A stretch of 64,000 nucleotides of DNA from Candidatus Thiodiazotropha endoloripes (GCF_001708965.1 NZ_LVJW01000003.1:1426001-1490000), one strand, 5' to 3'. Numbered from the stretch's first letter, positions 8,008-16,972 are shown. Translations and numbers: made by a program. The notes: generated by a model not told the origin, from the sequence alone.

Positions 8008-8447
8008 GAGGCGTTTTATGATCTAAACGATACAAAATAAGATGACAACTCAGCAAAGTAGAAATAGAGTAATAATATGCCTTTGCATATACATCTGATT
8101 CGAGAACTAAGTTTTTAGAGTCATAGTCAGTTTGAGCGATATGGAGGGAGGCAGGCTTCCAAGAGAGTTAGAGTAGTTAAAACTGCTAGGTTGGTTTAAT
8201 AGTAATTAAAGTGGTTATTTTGTTAGAATTCATAAAAAAAAGCAGAAAAACAATAACATAGAACTATGTGTCTATTTTTTATCCTTACCCCACAAAATGT
8301 TATAGTTATATTTTTGTGAAAATCAGAAAAATAAAAAAACAATAAAAAACAATAGGATAAGTATTTTAAGTAAGAAAATGATGGACCTCGCTCGAAAGAG
8401 ATTGTAAATTATGAATTATGACACCATATATGGTGCGTGGTGTGTTT
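8008..8447. other. AT-rich intergenic region upstream of hicA
   Basis: Very AT-rich, with several poly-A/T runs around 8236-8360. It should contain the toxin-antitoxin promoter, but I see no convincing -35/-10 pair or operator. No gene is supported. Confidence 0.4.
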
Positions 8448-8732
8448 ATGGACTATGATGAACTTGTTGCGCGATTGGAGCAATCAGGCAATAACACAAG
8501 ATGTAACGACCTAAAAGCTTGGCTTGAAGATGCTGGATTCAATTTAAAGCAAGGAAAAGGTAATCATTTTGTCATAACTCACCCGCAGATTGATGGTTTT
8601 ACAACAGGTAGCTTCGATTGTGGACATGGAACAAACAAGCCTGTGAAAAAGCCGTATATTACTAAGATTTTAAATCATATAGTAAAACGCTACGAAGAAG
8701 AGATTCGTAATTACTTGGAGAGTAAAAAATGA
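8448..8732 (+). CDS. hicA: HicA-like mRNA interferase toxin
   Basis: A 94-residue HicA-type toxin of the double-stranded-RNA-binding-like fold that cleaves mRNA in the translation context. The catalytic histidine lies in GKGNHFVITHP. The GSFDCGHGTNK segment and the helix KPYITKILN match the longer HicA subfamily. I chose the ATG at 8448 because relatives start with M-x-x-x-EL; an upstream ATG at 8418 is possible. The stop overlaps the hicB start in an ATGA (8729-8732). It is the first gene of a three-gene cassette with HicB and a SecB-like chaperone. Confidence 0.85.
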   Translation: MDYDELVARLEQSGNNTRCNDLKAWLEDAGFNLKQGKGNHFVITHPQIDGFTTGSFDCGHGTNKPVKKPYITKILNHIVKRYEEEIRNYLESKK

Positions 8733-9223
8733 GCGTTTTTGATCCGCGCCAATATGCAATCACCATTCAGAACATTGAGATTGATGGGGATAATTTCTAC
8801 GAAGCAACAGTGCGTGAACTCCCAGATTTGAGAGATTATAGTGATAGTTCTGATGGTGCATATGAACTCGCTATTGATTCTATTGCGACAGCATATGAGA
8901 TGTATAGAGAAGAGGGTAGGGCTTTCCCTCAACCACAGAAATCAAATGATTTCTGGGATTTTAGTGGAAGAGTGACTCTTCGCATGGGCAAAAGTCTACA
9001 TGCTAGGGTTGCAAAATCTGCAGAATATGAAGGAGTTAGTATTAACTCCTATATTTGCACTGTGCTCGCCTACCATACTGGACGTCGACTTGGTGAACGG
9101 CCAGGCAGTGGCTATGGAGAAAAAGTCTTTCCTGTTGAAAGTGAGGTGCCTAGTGCAAGTTCTGGAATGACTAACGTGGTTCCTATTGATGTTTGCACTA
9201 GGCTAAGTGGTACCTATAACTAA
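8729..9223 (+). CDS. hicB: HicB antitoxin with C-terminal extension
   Basis: 164 residues. Residues 1-70 form the partial RNase-H-like HicB fold (YAITIQNIEIDGDNFYEATV, ELPDLRDYSD). Residues 78-118 are a ribbon-helix-helix DNA-binding segment (SGRVTLRMGKSLHARVAKSA, then SINSYI). A Gly/Ser/Val-rich tail of about 45 residues follows that ordinary HicB proteins lack. In toxin-antitoxin-chaperone systems the antitoxin carries a C-terminal chaperone-addiction region bound by the SecB-like protein, and this tail is a candidate. It neutralises HicA and probably represses the operon. Confidence 0.85.
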   Translation: MSVFDPRQYAITIQNIEIDGDNFYEATVRELPDLRDYSDSSDGAYELAIDSIATAYEMYREEGRAFPQPQKSNDFWDFSGRVTLRMGKSLHARVAKSAEYEGVSINSYICTVLAYHTGRRLGERPGSGYGEKVFPVESEVPSASSGMTNVVPIDVCTRLSGTYN

Positions 9224-9244
9224 GTCTCTTTACAAAGAAATGAT

Positions 9245-9739
9245 ATGTCAGAAGAAGAGTATTTCCAAAAAGCTAAGGATCATTTGATCCCAAGAGATAT
9301 TTACTTAAGAGACTCTAAACTGCATTTTAATAAGAACTTTGAACCCAAGTATTATATTGGTCAACTAGCTTCCCAACTTAAGTTCCAATCTAAAGGCACT
9401 CAGACAGCTACAATCACTGAAAAGCAGGGTGAAAAAGAAGTAAGTATTCGGCTATTTAGGGCAGAAATGGAACTAGGTGTACGGATAGTCGACCCACAAA
9501 TTTCCTCTATTGAAGATCAAGACTCAGAAAAAGCACTAGACTGTATAAAGGCAGAACTGACAGGGAATTTTATTGCAGAGTATATTATTGATATAGATGA
9601 TATTGAATCTGAAGCGCTTAAATTATTTGCTGATCGTAATGTGACTTACCATATTTGGCCGTTTTGGAGGGAATTTGTCATGGACATGATGCAGCGTTCC
9701 AGACTTCCTAGGGTCGTTATGCCAACATTACAAATATAA
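9245..9739 (+). CDS. SecB-like chaperone, third gene of TAC module
   Basis: 164 residues resembling SecB-like chaperones. The N-terminal beta-rich part (YIGQLASQLKFQSKG, RAEMELGVRIVD) is followed by the typical end: YHIWPFWREFVMDMMQRSRL, then P-R-V-V-M-P-T-L. Chromosomal SecB hands unfolded precursors to SecA. Copies next to toxin-antitoxin genes protect the antitoxin. It starts 21 nt after hicB on the same strand, so it is probably co-transcribed, and an IS110 element lies just downstream. The family call is by pattern, not by alignment. Confidence 0.75.
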   Translation: MSEEEYFQKAKDHLIPRDIYLRDSKLHFNKNFEPKYYIGQLASQLKFQSKGTQTATITEKQGEKEVSIRLFRAEMELGVRIVDPQISSIEDQDSEKALDCIKAELTGNFIAEYIIDIDDIESEALKLFADRNVTYHIWPFWREFVMDMMQRSRLPRVVMPTLQI

Positions 9740-9775
9740 CAAGCGACTGTGGCGTCAACCCGACTAATAAAAAGA

Positions 9776-10729
<954 letters not shown>

Positions 10730-10741
10730 TCACCCTTGCTA

Positions 10742-10885
10742 AATTCGGGCTTGAAGCCCATTCGACTGTTCGAGATAAATCGGGTCGGTTCAGTGCCCCC
10801 GCTTGTTAACGGTCTTATAGACCTGTGCATCATCGGGCTACTGAACCGGTAACTTGCTGCTACAAGTTACGGGCTTCATTTTATC
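10742..10885 (-). ncRNA. probable IS110 bridge (seek) RNA region
   Basis: A non-coding segment immediately upstream of the transposase, read on the minus strand. It folds into successive stems: GTAACTTG/CAAGTTAC (10849-10870), a long stem GGTTCAGT/ACTGAACC (10787/10840) enclosing GGTCT/AGACC (10811-10823), and GGGCTTGAAGCCC (10747-10759). IS110-group elements encode a bridge RNA in this position, with internal loops that pair to target and donor DNA. The location and structure fit; the exact ends and loop specificities are not determined. Confidence 0.6.
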
Positions 10886-10889
10886 AACT

Positions 10890-11195
10890 CTCCATTTAGA
10901 GGCAGGGATCGGCTATCAGTACTCAAATTCAACCATACAAGTGTAATCAAGTTCTCTTCGGCGATTATTATTCTGAATGATTATTATTTAAACTTGACGG
11001 TGCGAATAGCACTGTTGGTGATCATATTAAAATACTCCCATAACAAAACATTGTGCGAATGAAGCAGTGTCGAAATAATTAACACATCGAATTCGTAGTA
11101 AATGATATCAAACTGAAATATAAAGAAAATATAATCTGGCGTCTTTTTTGCTAGAGGCTAAATGGAATTAATAAAAGTGCAAACATGGAGTTGTA
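10890..11195. other. intergenic, no supported gene
   Basis: About 300 bp of AT-rich sequence between the IS110 element and the PEP-CTERM gene. Nothing beyond the ribosome binding site GGAG at 11185-11188 is recognised. Confidence 0.4.
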
Positions 11196-11873
11196 ATGAA
11201 AACACAGTATATCCTCAACATATTATCCTTACTTCTAGTTTCCTCTTTCTTCAACTTAGCTCAGGCAACAGCTCTATATTACACATTCGAAAGCACTGGA
11301 ACGTTCGATAGTCTAGGAAATGGTAATCCCATAAATGAACCAGTCCAGTATATTTTTCGGGTAGATGGTACTCACAATTCCACTTTATCTAGAGTTAGTG
11401 AGACTGGCTATCAGACTTATAGAATGGACTTTGATGCGACCTTATTAAGTGGTACAGGCTTAGAAATCAGTAAAGACCAGCGTGATACTACTTTCGGTGG
11501 GTATGCTTCTTACAATCCTGGAAGAGGCTATTTTGAGCTTTCTTTAGGTTTATATGCATATGGAGCAAATGCTGTACTTACTCTTCATCCGCATATCTTT
11601 AATTCTTCTATACCAAGTGAAATTTTGACTTCTTACGAGGCCTTTACAGAATGGGCGGTTACTAATCTATATGCATACGATCATCGCCTCAGTATCGAGA
11701 ATCCAGATAGTGTACAAGGTAGAGATGATTACCAAGTTACTGGGCAACCTATTGTTCTTACATCAATTTCTGAAAAATCACCTACTTCTGTACCAGAGCC
11801 TGAAACCTATTTATTGTTTGGACTAGGATTATTGGTATTCAATGTCATTAGAAGGAACAAACAACTAGTGTAG
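11196..11873 (+). CDS. PEP-CTERM sorting-domain protein
   Basis: 225 residues. A signal peptide (1-25, ending AQA) and a classical PEP-CTERM tail: VPEPETYLLFGLGLLVFNV followed by RRNK. Such proteins are exported, recognised by an exosortase at the inner membrane, cut near the PEP motif and linked to extracellular polysaccharide or the envelope. The middle domain is beta-rich and unrecognised. The start is well supported by GGAG 5 nt before the ATG. The stop codon lies inside one arm of a long imperfect inverted repeat. No exosortase gene is in the window. Confidence 0.88.
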   Translation: MKTQYILNILSLLLVSSFFNLAQATALYYTFESTGTFDSLGNGNPINEPVQYIFRVDGTHNSTLSRVSETGYQTYRMDFDATLLSGTGLEISKDQRDTTFGGYASYNPGRGYFELSLGLYAYGANAVLTLHPHIFNSSIPSEILTSYEAFTEWAVTNLYAYDHRLSIENPDSVQGRDDYQVTGQPIVLTSISEKSPTSVPEPETYLLFGLGLLVFNVIRRNKQLV

Positions 11874-11985
11874 GTCGCCTAACAGTATGTAACTTATAAA
11901 CGCAGTGTTTTTGACTATTATATTGCCGAAACCCAGTAAAATAGGGAGATTCTACTGTTACATAATTAGTGACGACCTACACTAG
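11865..11985. repeat. long imperfect inverted repeat after PEP-CTERM gene
   Basis: Arms at 11865-11893 and 11957-11985 share 13 bp (CTAGTGTAGGTCG) and 8 bp (TATGTAAC) in inverted orientation, with an unmatched 8-nt segment between. The spacer is 63 bp. The left arm includes the stop codon of the PEP-CTERM gene. It may be a transcription terminator-like structure or the footprint of a small mobile element at the island edge. Confidence 0.5.
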
Positions 11986-12125
11986 CTTAACGCAATCGTA
12001 TTCAGAAGAGAGCTAGTTGTCATGTAAAACTAATACAGCTAGGCTCTTCTATGACGAATGAGGTACTTACGCTAATTGGGACACAGTATTTTGAGTTGTG
12101 TTTAGATGACTGAGAATGGGCGTGA

Positions 12126-12146
12126 GGGGGTATATTTGGGGGTATA
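12126..12146 (+). repeat. GGGGGTATA direct repeats, possible integrase arm sites
   Basis: GGGGGTATA occurs twice, at 12126-12134 and 12138-12146, a 12-bp period, 52 bp before the tRNA-Lys 3' fragment. Tyrosine integrases use short direct repeats flanking the attachment core, so these are candidate arm-type sites. Confidence 0.4.
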
Positions 12147-12197
12147 ATATAATTATGTTGATAATAAATATAATAAAAACAAATGGATACAAGTAAA

Positions 12198-12220
12198 TTC
12201 GATTCCTGCACGACCCACCA
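12198..12220 (+). other. tRNA-Lys 3'-end fragment, island attachment site
   Basis: These 23 bp match the T-loop through the CCA end of a bacterial tRNA-Lys: TTCGATTCCTGC, then ACGACCC, then ACCA. The bases before it (AGTAAA) do not continue the T-stem, so this is not a tRNA gene but a 3' fragment. Integrases that target tRNA genes leave such a copy at the far end of the island, in the same orientation as the intact gene. The intact tRNA-Lys should lie to the left, outside the window. The sequence after 12220 would be the ancestral chromosome. Confidence 0.75.
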
Positions 12221-12657
12221 TCTTATCAAAAACTTAGCTGGGCTAACCTGATGCTGCTTTAGAGGAAGCCCAGAACAACAACTGCATTCAACTCGACATG
12301 ACGGGTGTAATAACCCACTACTTCTTGTGCTTTGCTGTCAGGAAACTTCCCATCTGCCCATGGGTACCTTGATTGTATAACGTACAAATCAAACTGCTTT
12401 GCATCGATGTTCTGGCATGGGATTACCCATTTAGCCATCATTTCAGTCTGATGTTCTCATTGGGCCATTCTTGCTCATCAGTATGAAGTCACAGAGTTAA
12501 CTGCTTGATATCAGATTACGACTGCAAACACACATTAGGTATCAAGAAAATCGCCTATCATCCGCTATCAAGATAACGTCGAATATCACGGCAATAACTG
12601 GGATTTATTGCAACTGTCAATATGGAGGTTATCCGTCATAGCAAGGTGTAGATAATA
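12221..12657. other. intergenic to the right of the attachment site
   Basis: 437 bp between the tRNA-Lys fragment and the GGDEF gene. A minus-strand open frame of 60 codons exists at 12259-12441 but shows no recognisable domain or ribosome binding site. Nothing else is supported. Confidence 0.35.
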
Positions 12658-13689
12658 ATGAATACAATTCCCTATAGAGAAGATGACTATACCAAGGCAT
12701 CAGAATATTTACGTTTGGTGATTGCCTTCCTCTCCAAACAAACCGTCCCCCCATCACCCCTTAATTTTCGGATTGGATATGACTATGTCACGGGCAGAAA
12801 CCAGAAGTTGAAGGCATCGATCGATGCTTTGTTGGAAGCAGAACCGGTACTATCAACCGAGTTGCTTTGGGAAGCCTATCGAGAGTTCTTCATTCAGGAT
12901 GATGCAGCATTGGAGAATATACGGCAGGAACTGCAAAATATTATTGTCAATATTCAGAGTGAATTTGAAAACTCCGGCGGGAATCTTACCAGTTATGTCA
13001 ATAAGCTCAGTCACTTTTCAACAATTCTGAACAGCCCGATCTCCCCTGAGGCAATGTCGATCGAAGTTCAAAAGGTGATAGACGATACCCGCACTATGGA
13101 GCAGTCCCAGCAAAAGATGGAAGCTCAGATGTCCAATGTCCTGTCTGAAGTGGAGTCACTGCGTAAAGAGTTACAACAAGTGAAAGAAGAGTCTCTGACG
13201 GATCCATTGACTGGTCTCTCCAACCGGAGAGCATTCGATGCAGAGATCGAACATCATATGGTTTTAGCTCAGGAACAGAAAATACCGTTATCGATCATGT
13301 TGATCGATATCGACCATTTTAAAATCTTCAATGACACCTATGGCCATCTGGTGGGGGATAAAGTGCTTCGTTTCTTGTCCGCAACCCTCAAACACTGTCT
13401 TAAAGAGAAGGGAATTGCATCCCGATTCGGCGGTGAGGAGTTCGCTGTGATACTGCCACAGACTAGACTGAGTGACGCGGATGCCATAGCAGAACAGATT
13501 CGACAATCTATCGCCTCTATTGAACTGAAAGACAGGGTCAATAGTGAGAATTATGGCAATGTGACGGTCTCTATCGGTATCGCCCAGTGTGACATGAATG
13601 AACGCTCGGACCAGCTGATTCAACGGGTTGATGAGGCACTCTATCGTGCCAAAGGTCAGGGCAGGAACCGGGTTGAGAAAGCGGCATGA
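12658..13689 (+). CDS. diguanylate cyclase (GGDEF domain)
   Basis: 343 residues, cytoplasmic. An N-terminal helical domain of about 140 residues (unassigned) and a coiled coil (about 140-180) lead into a GGDEF domain starting at DPLTGLSNRRAFD. The active-site motif is GGEEF at residues 258-262, a catalytically competent variant, so it should make cyclic di-GMP from two GTP. The inhibitory RxxD site is absent: the equivalent residues are KEKG. No product inhibition through that site is expected. A c-di-GMP riboswitch lies 2.5 kb downstream and an EAL protein 13 kb away. Confidence 0.93.
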   Translation: MNTIPYREDDYTKASEYLRLVIAFLSKQTVPPSPLNFRIGYDYVTGRNQKLKASIDALLEAEPVLSTELLWEAYREFFIQDDAALENIRQELQNIIVNIQSEFENSGGNLTSYVNKLSHFSTILNSPISPEAMSIEVQKVIDDTRTMEQSQQKMEAQMSNVLSEVESLRKELQQVKEESLTDPLTGLSNRRAFDAEIEHHMVLAQEQKIPLSIMLIDIDHFKIFNDTYGHLVGDKVLRFLSATLKHCLKEKGIASRFGGEEFAVILPQTRLSDADAIAEQIRQSIASIELKDRVNSENYGNVTVSIGIAQCDMNERSDQLIQRVDEALYRAKGQGRNRVEKAA

Positions 13690-13725
13690 TCAGTTGTTTT
13701 TAACAGTATAGTGAGATTTTGCTAG

Positions 13726-13755
13726 GGCCTATTGGATTAGTGTTAACAGGCTCTA
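13726..13755 (+). repeat. dispersed 30-bp repeat, copy 1
   Basis: A 30-bp segment beginning GGCCTATTGGATTAG that matches 32417-32446 at 27 of 30 positions. Here it is part of a weak hairpin (CCTATT...AATAGG). Both copies lie just after plus-strand genes, so it may be a REP-like or termination-related repeat. Confidence 0.5.
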
Positions 13756-13974
13756 ATAGGACTGATCAATCAGGCGTATTGAATAGATTTGTAAGGTTGT
13801 ATAAAGCCACTTCATAGCGCACACGTTTTACTCAATGTATCTTCAGAACTCATGCCGCAGATCAGTTTGTGACCTTTCAGGAGCCGCTGATTTCCAGTCC
13901 GTCGCTCTGAACCTGCATAGATCTCCTTCCCGTTTTCACTTTACATGTTTGATGGGATAAGTGTTTTTTGTGGA

Positions 13975-13999
13975 CTAAAAAATGGGGCCGAAGCCCCAT
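13975..13999 (-). terminator. intrinsic terminator of the VPLPA-CTERM gene
   Basis: Stem ATGGGGC/GCCCCAT at 13982-13999 with a 4-nt loop, followed in the minus direction by a run of T. It ends right after the stop codon at 14002. Confidence 0.85.
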
Positions 14000-14001
14000 C
14001 T

Positions 14002-14676
14002 TCAATCGATTCTTTTCCGGTAACTGAAACCAAGCAGTCCCAATAGACCCGATCCAAACAGCAGGAGTGCAGGGGGAATCGGTACAGGCGCAACGGATTC
14101 GAGTGTAAGAAGTGAGCTAAACACCGAAGAGGCCCCGGTTGAGTCATAGGTCGACTCCAGTGCGCTGATCGGGGAGGTGCCGATTATCCAGTCAACAAAG
14201 GACATTCCACCTGAATAGATCTGAACAAGATTATTTGCAGATCCACCAAGAAAGGATACCCAGTCATCAGATGGATTGGTTGAAGATGTGATATCAAGAC
14301 CACGATTGTACTCGTCTACATAGCCAGGCCCGTTGTAGTAACCGCCATCCACTTCACCGAGTCCACCGCTGATCAGATCCACATAGAAATAGTCGATTGT
14401 ATGGTTAGCCGTTGTGGAATCATCATATGTTGTGATAGTTCCATTATTCGTTGTCCTGATTCCCTGTCTCGTGGTATCGACTAAAAACGAGTAGGAGATT
14501 GTGCTACCGATAGCGAGGCCGGAATCGCTTATTGCTCCTGTGTTATCGGAGAAATTGTTTGCGATGATTTCGCCAGTGAATGTGTAAACTGAAGCTGCGG
14601 TTGAATAACCACTGATAGTGATCAGACCTAAAAAAAACAATCCTAGTGATTTCTTCATGAAATGATTCCTCTCCAA
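14002..14676 (-). CDS. VPLPA-CTERM-type sorting-domain protein
   Basis: 224 residues. A signal peptide (1-27) and a C-terminal tail VPIPPALLLFGSGLLGLLG plus YRKR, which is the VPLPA variant of exosortase sorting signals rather than the PEP form. It is expected to be exported, processed at the membrane and displayed at the surface. The middle domain is Ser/Thr/Gly-rich and unrecognised. It ends in a strong terminator and stands as a single gene. A palindrome 74 bp upstream of the start may be its operator. The start could be a few codons later (MKKSLGLFFLG). Confidence 0.85.
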   Translation of the reverse strand: MERNHFMKKSLGLFFLGLITISGYSTAASVYTFTGEIIANNFSDNTGAISDSGLAIGSTISYSFLVDTTRQGIRTTNNGTITTYDDSTTANHTIDYFYVDLISGGLGEVDGGYYNGPGYVDEYNRGLDITSSTNPSDDWVSFLGGSANNLVQIYSGGMSFVDWIIGTSPISALESTYDSTGASSVFSSLLTLESVAPVPIPPALLLFGSGLLGLLGFSYRKRID

Positions 14677-15183
14677 TATCTACCTTCCTGGCGTGTCCAT
14701 AATCTATGTCCATTCGTGTGCAAACTATTAAATTAAGAATGGGTTGGCAATGGGTAATACTACCCATTTGGAACAATTACTCTGGATCACAGTTGGATAT
14801 TCCAAACAGACTCTGGCGCTATATCGATGGTTAAAATTCATAGCCTTGAGTCATAACGGGTTGTCACTTTTTAGCAGATGGATATGTCGATTTTTTTTAC
14901 ATTTAGCGAAAAGAATAAAAATCTTATTACTCAATGAACTGTTTTATAAAGCAAAAAATTGAAGGCATGGGAATTGCACCTTATTTGGTGGTATACCCGA
15001 ATCATGCTATGCATGGATTCAATGGGTGCAGTAAATAATTTTATAAGGGTAGGCGCATCACTTAATTTCAGGTGGTCCATCGCCAGATTCCTGTATGCCC
15101 ATGACAGCCAATATCAATAACTAAAGAATCATTGTCGCGGGTCGCTACAGGCTACAGAAGCAGGTGATAATTTGCTTCACAAT
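14677..15183. other. intergenic with palindromic operator candidate
   Basis: A perfect palindrome ATGGGTA-ATAC-TACCCAT lies at 14750-14767, upstream of the VPLPA-CTERM gene. The rest (to about 15180) is AT-rich and then of mixed composition, with no supported gene. It should include the promoter of the riboswitch-controlled transcript. Confidence 0.45.
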
Positions 15184-15279
15184 GTGTTCGAAAGGGCAAA
15201 CCCATCGAAAGGTGGGGACGCAAAATCACAGTCTAAGGGTGGCTGAGCCGCCTATGACCGACGGATTACCGAAAACGCG
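15184..15279 (+). promoter_or_regulatory. cyclic di-GMP-I (GEMM) riboswitch
   Basis: The conserved parts of the class I c-di-GMP aptamer are present in order: AAAGGGCAAACC, a GAAA tetraloop (15207-15210), GGTGGGGACGCAAA, a second hairpin (GGGTGGCTGAGCCGCC), and CGGATTACCGAA, which supplies the tetraloop-receptor side. The P1 strands GTGTTCG (15185) and CGAAAACGC (15270) pair. The aptamer binds c-di-GMP in the leader of the downstream secreted-protein gene. The expression platform in 15280-15376 is not resolved. Confidence 0.88.
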
Positions 15280-15376
15280 ATATGTCACCGGGCAACTGCT
15301 CTGTTGACATAATCAGACCAATACCTAGTGTTGTGCGTCTTGTCGTTTCGAACTCCTATGGGTTGTTAGGGGAAGA

Positions 15377-15751
15377 ATGATGTACACACGGTCCAAAGCA
15401 CAATTAACTTTCCACGGTTTGGTACTGCTGCTCATGACTACAGCATTCAATGCGGTAGCGAGTGACCATTATCATAATGTAATGTCCAACAGTGCGGATC
15501 AGCAGAAATGGGTATGCGATTATTCTCGAGGGTATGATGACGTACTCTATCTGCGCTGCGACAATCTGATAAGCCTCTATAATGACCCTTTGATCATGGA
15601 AGGGGATTACCAGGATAACTCAACCAAATATATTCCGATCTGGCGCAAGCCAAGCAATCCGCAAGGGGCATTGAAACTGGTTAAAGCTGTGCTGTGTAAT
15701 CAGGATGCTGAATGCAGTGTGCAGATGAAATCCCTGTATGCTGCCAGATAA
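15377..15751 (+). CDS. small secreted protein under riboswitch control
   Basis: 124 residues with a signal peptide (about 1-29, ending AVAS). The mature part has four cysteines (WVCDY, LRCDN, LCNQ, ECSV), likely two disulfides, and no family that I recognise. GGGGAAG precedes the ATG. It is preceded by a c-di-GMP riboswitch, which places it among genes that change with the motile/biofilm decision, such as adhesion or envelope factors. It ends in a shared bidirectional terminator. Confidence 0.8.
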   Translation: MMYTRSKAQLTFHGLVLLLMTTAFNAVASDHYHNVMSNSADQQKWVCDYSRGYDDVLYLRCDNLISLYNDPLIMEGDYQDNSTKYIPIWRKPSNPQGALKLVKAVLCNQDAECSVQMKSLYAAR

Positions 15752-15778
15752 ATAGTTCACTTAACGGATAAATAGAAA

Positions 15779-15814
15779 TACCAATTCCACTTACCTTTGT
15801 AAGTGGGGTTGGTA
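15779..15814. terminator. bidirectional terminator hairpin
   Basis: An imperfect 16-bp stem TACCAATTCCACTTAC/GTAAGTGGGGTTGGTA with a 4-nt loop lies between two convergent genes. A-rich sequence on the left gives T residues on the minus strand. Confidence 0.65.
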
Positions 15815-16972
15815 TCATCTGTTCATCTTGTAAACGCCAATCTCTTCATATTCGTTTTTACCCATAGGTTTCAAGACTAGAAAATATCCATCTTTCAGTT
15901 TTTGAAATGAGAGATCTTTGATGATTGAATCATGGGTGAAAATAACCAGGTTGCCTTTCCCTTCGTAACTGCCAATGCGGGTGTCCAGCTCAGCAGCATA
16001 GTTATCAGCCTGGTTTGATGAAAGCTTTTCGTTTGAAGCCAGATAGTCATGTGTTTCAGCCTGACCGAAAGCTGTCAGTGCGGTCTCCTTAGCAAGGCAG
16101 TAAGGACTGGATAGGACCTGCTCTACTCTAACACCCCTGGATTTGAAGAGTTTACCAACTTTACGGGCTTCTGCTTTGCCTTTTACAGATAAGTTGGCTT
16201 TGCTGCTGCATGAGGTATCGTTAAGTAACGCAGTTGTTCTATCCTTATTGTTTTCCAGTGTTGGTGAATTCATGACGACTACCAGACCGCCATCTTCCAG
16301 GTGTGCCCAAACCTGGTACAGCAGTCTGATATAGCTGACCAAACCATCGACTTCCTCATTAGTCAGTATGCCTTTCCAGCCTGGCATGTAGTCTCCTTTT
16401 CCCTCAAGAATATCCTTGGTCAGAGTCTTATTACTAAAGTCATCTGTTTTACCTGGGTTTGTAAGATCGATAGGAACAACGCCAATAAGATTGGTTAAGG
16501 CACCATCCCCAACACCTTCTACACCGTGGCAGATTGAGCAATAGCGCTGATAGAGTTCATAGCCGAGCTCCGGGTCACCGGGTAGATCATGTTTGGTGGT
16601 GCTGAGAAAGCGCAAATAGGCAATCAATGCTGAGATTTGGCTCTGATTGAGCACCTCTTTCCATTTCGGCATATCCTTGCTGATTTTACCGTGTCTTGAT
16701 CTCAGAGACTTGGGAACATTTTTGTCCCCGGTAATGATAACTTGCAGACCGTAATCACTCATCGTTGGTACATAGTCGGTGAGATCCTCCGCTTCGATCT
16801 TCATTTTCTTCGCCAGAGGGCCATATCCTTTACCATCCATACCATGACAGATCATGCAGTGTGATATGTAGAGTTTTCTGCCCTCGAACGCAGGGGATGG
16901 ATTGGCAAGTGCTGCAGGAGCAGCTGCGATCAGAAGGGTGAAAAAAGCCAATACCTGAGTGACAAGTTTCAT
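15815..16972 (-). CDS. dihaem cytochrome c fused to degenerate histidine-phosphatase domain
   Basis: 385 residues: a signal peptide (1-23) and two class I cytochrome c domains with CMICH (39-43) and CSICH (145-149), each followed by a likely Met ligand (DMPKW near 101, DYMPGW near 196). Residues 228-385 resemble the phosphoglycerate-mutase/SixA histidine phosphatase fold: SSPYCLAKETA matches the SSP-x-x-RA-x-x-T-A motif and VIFTHDS the second His motif. However, the catalytic RHG is replaced by MNS (VVVMNSPT). Periplasmic electron carriage is likely; the fused domain is probably non-catalytic. It is the last gene of the cytochrome cluster. Confidence 0.87.
   Translation of the reverse strand: MKLVTQVLAFFTLLIAAAPAALANPSPAFEGRKLYISHCMICHGMDGKGYGPLAKKMKIEAEDLTDYVPTMSDYGLQVIITGDKNVPKSLRSRHGKISKDMPKWKEVLNQSQISALIAYLRFLSTTKHDLPGDPELGYELYQRYCSICHGVEGVGDGALTNLIGVVPIDLTNPGKTDDFSNKTLTKDILEGKGDYMPGWKGILTNEEVDGLVSYIRLLYQVWAHLEDGGLVVVMNSPTLENNKDRTTALLNDTSCSSKANLSVKGKAEARKVGKLFKSRGVRVEQVLSSPYCLAKETALTAFGQAETHDYLASNEKLSSNQADNYAAELDTRIGSYEGKGNLVIFTHDSIIKDLSFQKLKDGYFLVLKPMGKNEYEEIGVYKMNR

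Noticed and set aside
12020-12229. 69-codon minus-strand frame beginning with RWWVVQESNLL
   Set aside because: Its start is the antisense of the tRNA-Lys 3' fragment, a well-known source of false small proteins.
12259-12441. 60-codon minus-strand frame right of the attachment site
   Set aside because: No ribosome binding site, domain or partner gene; could be a remnant, but support is too weak to call.
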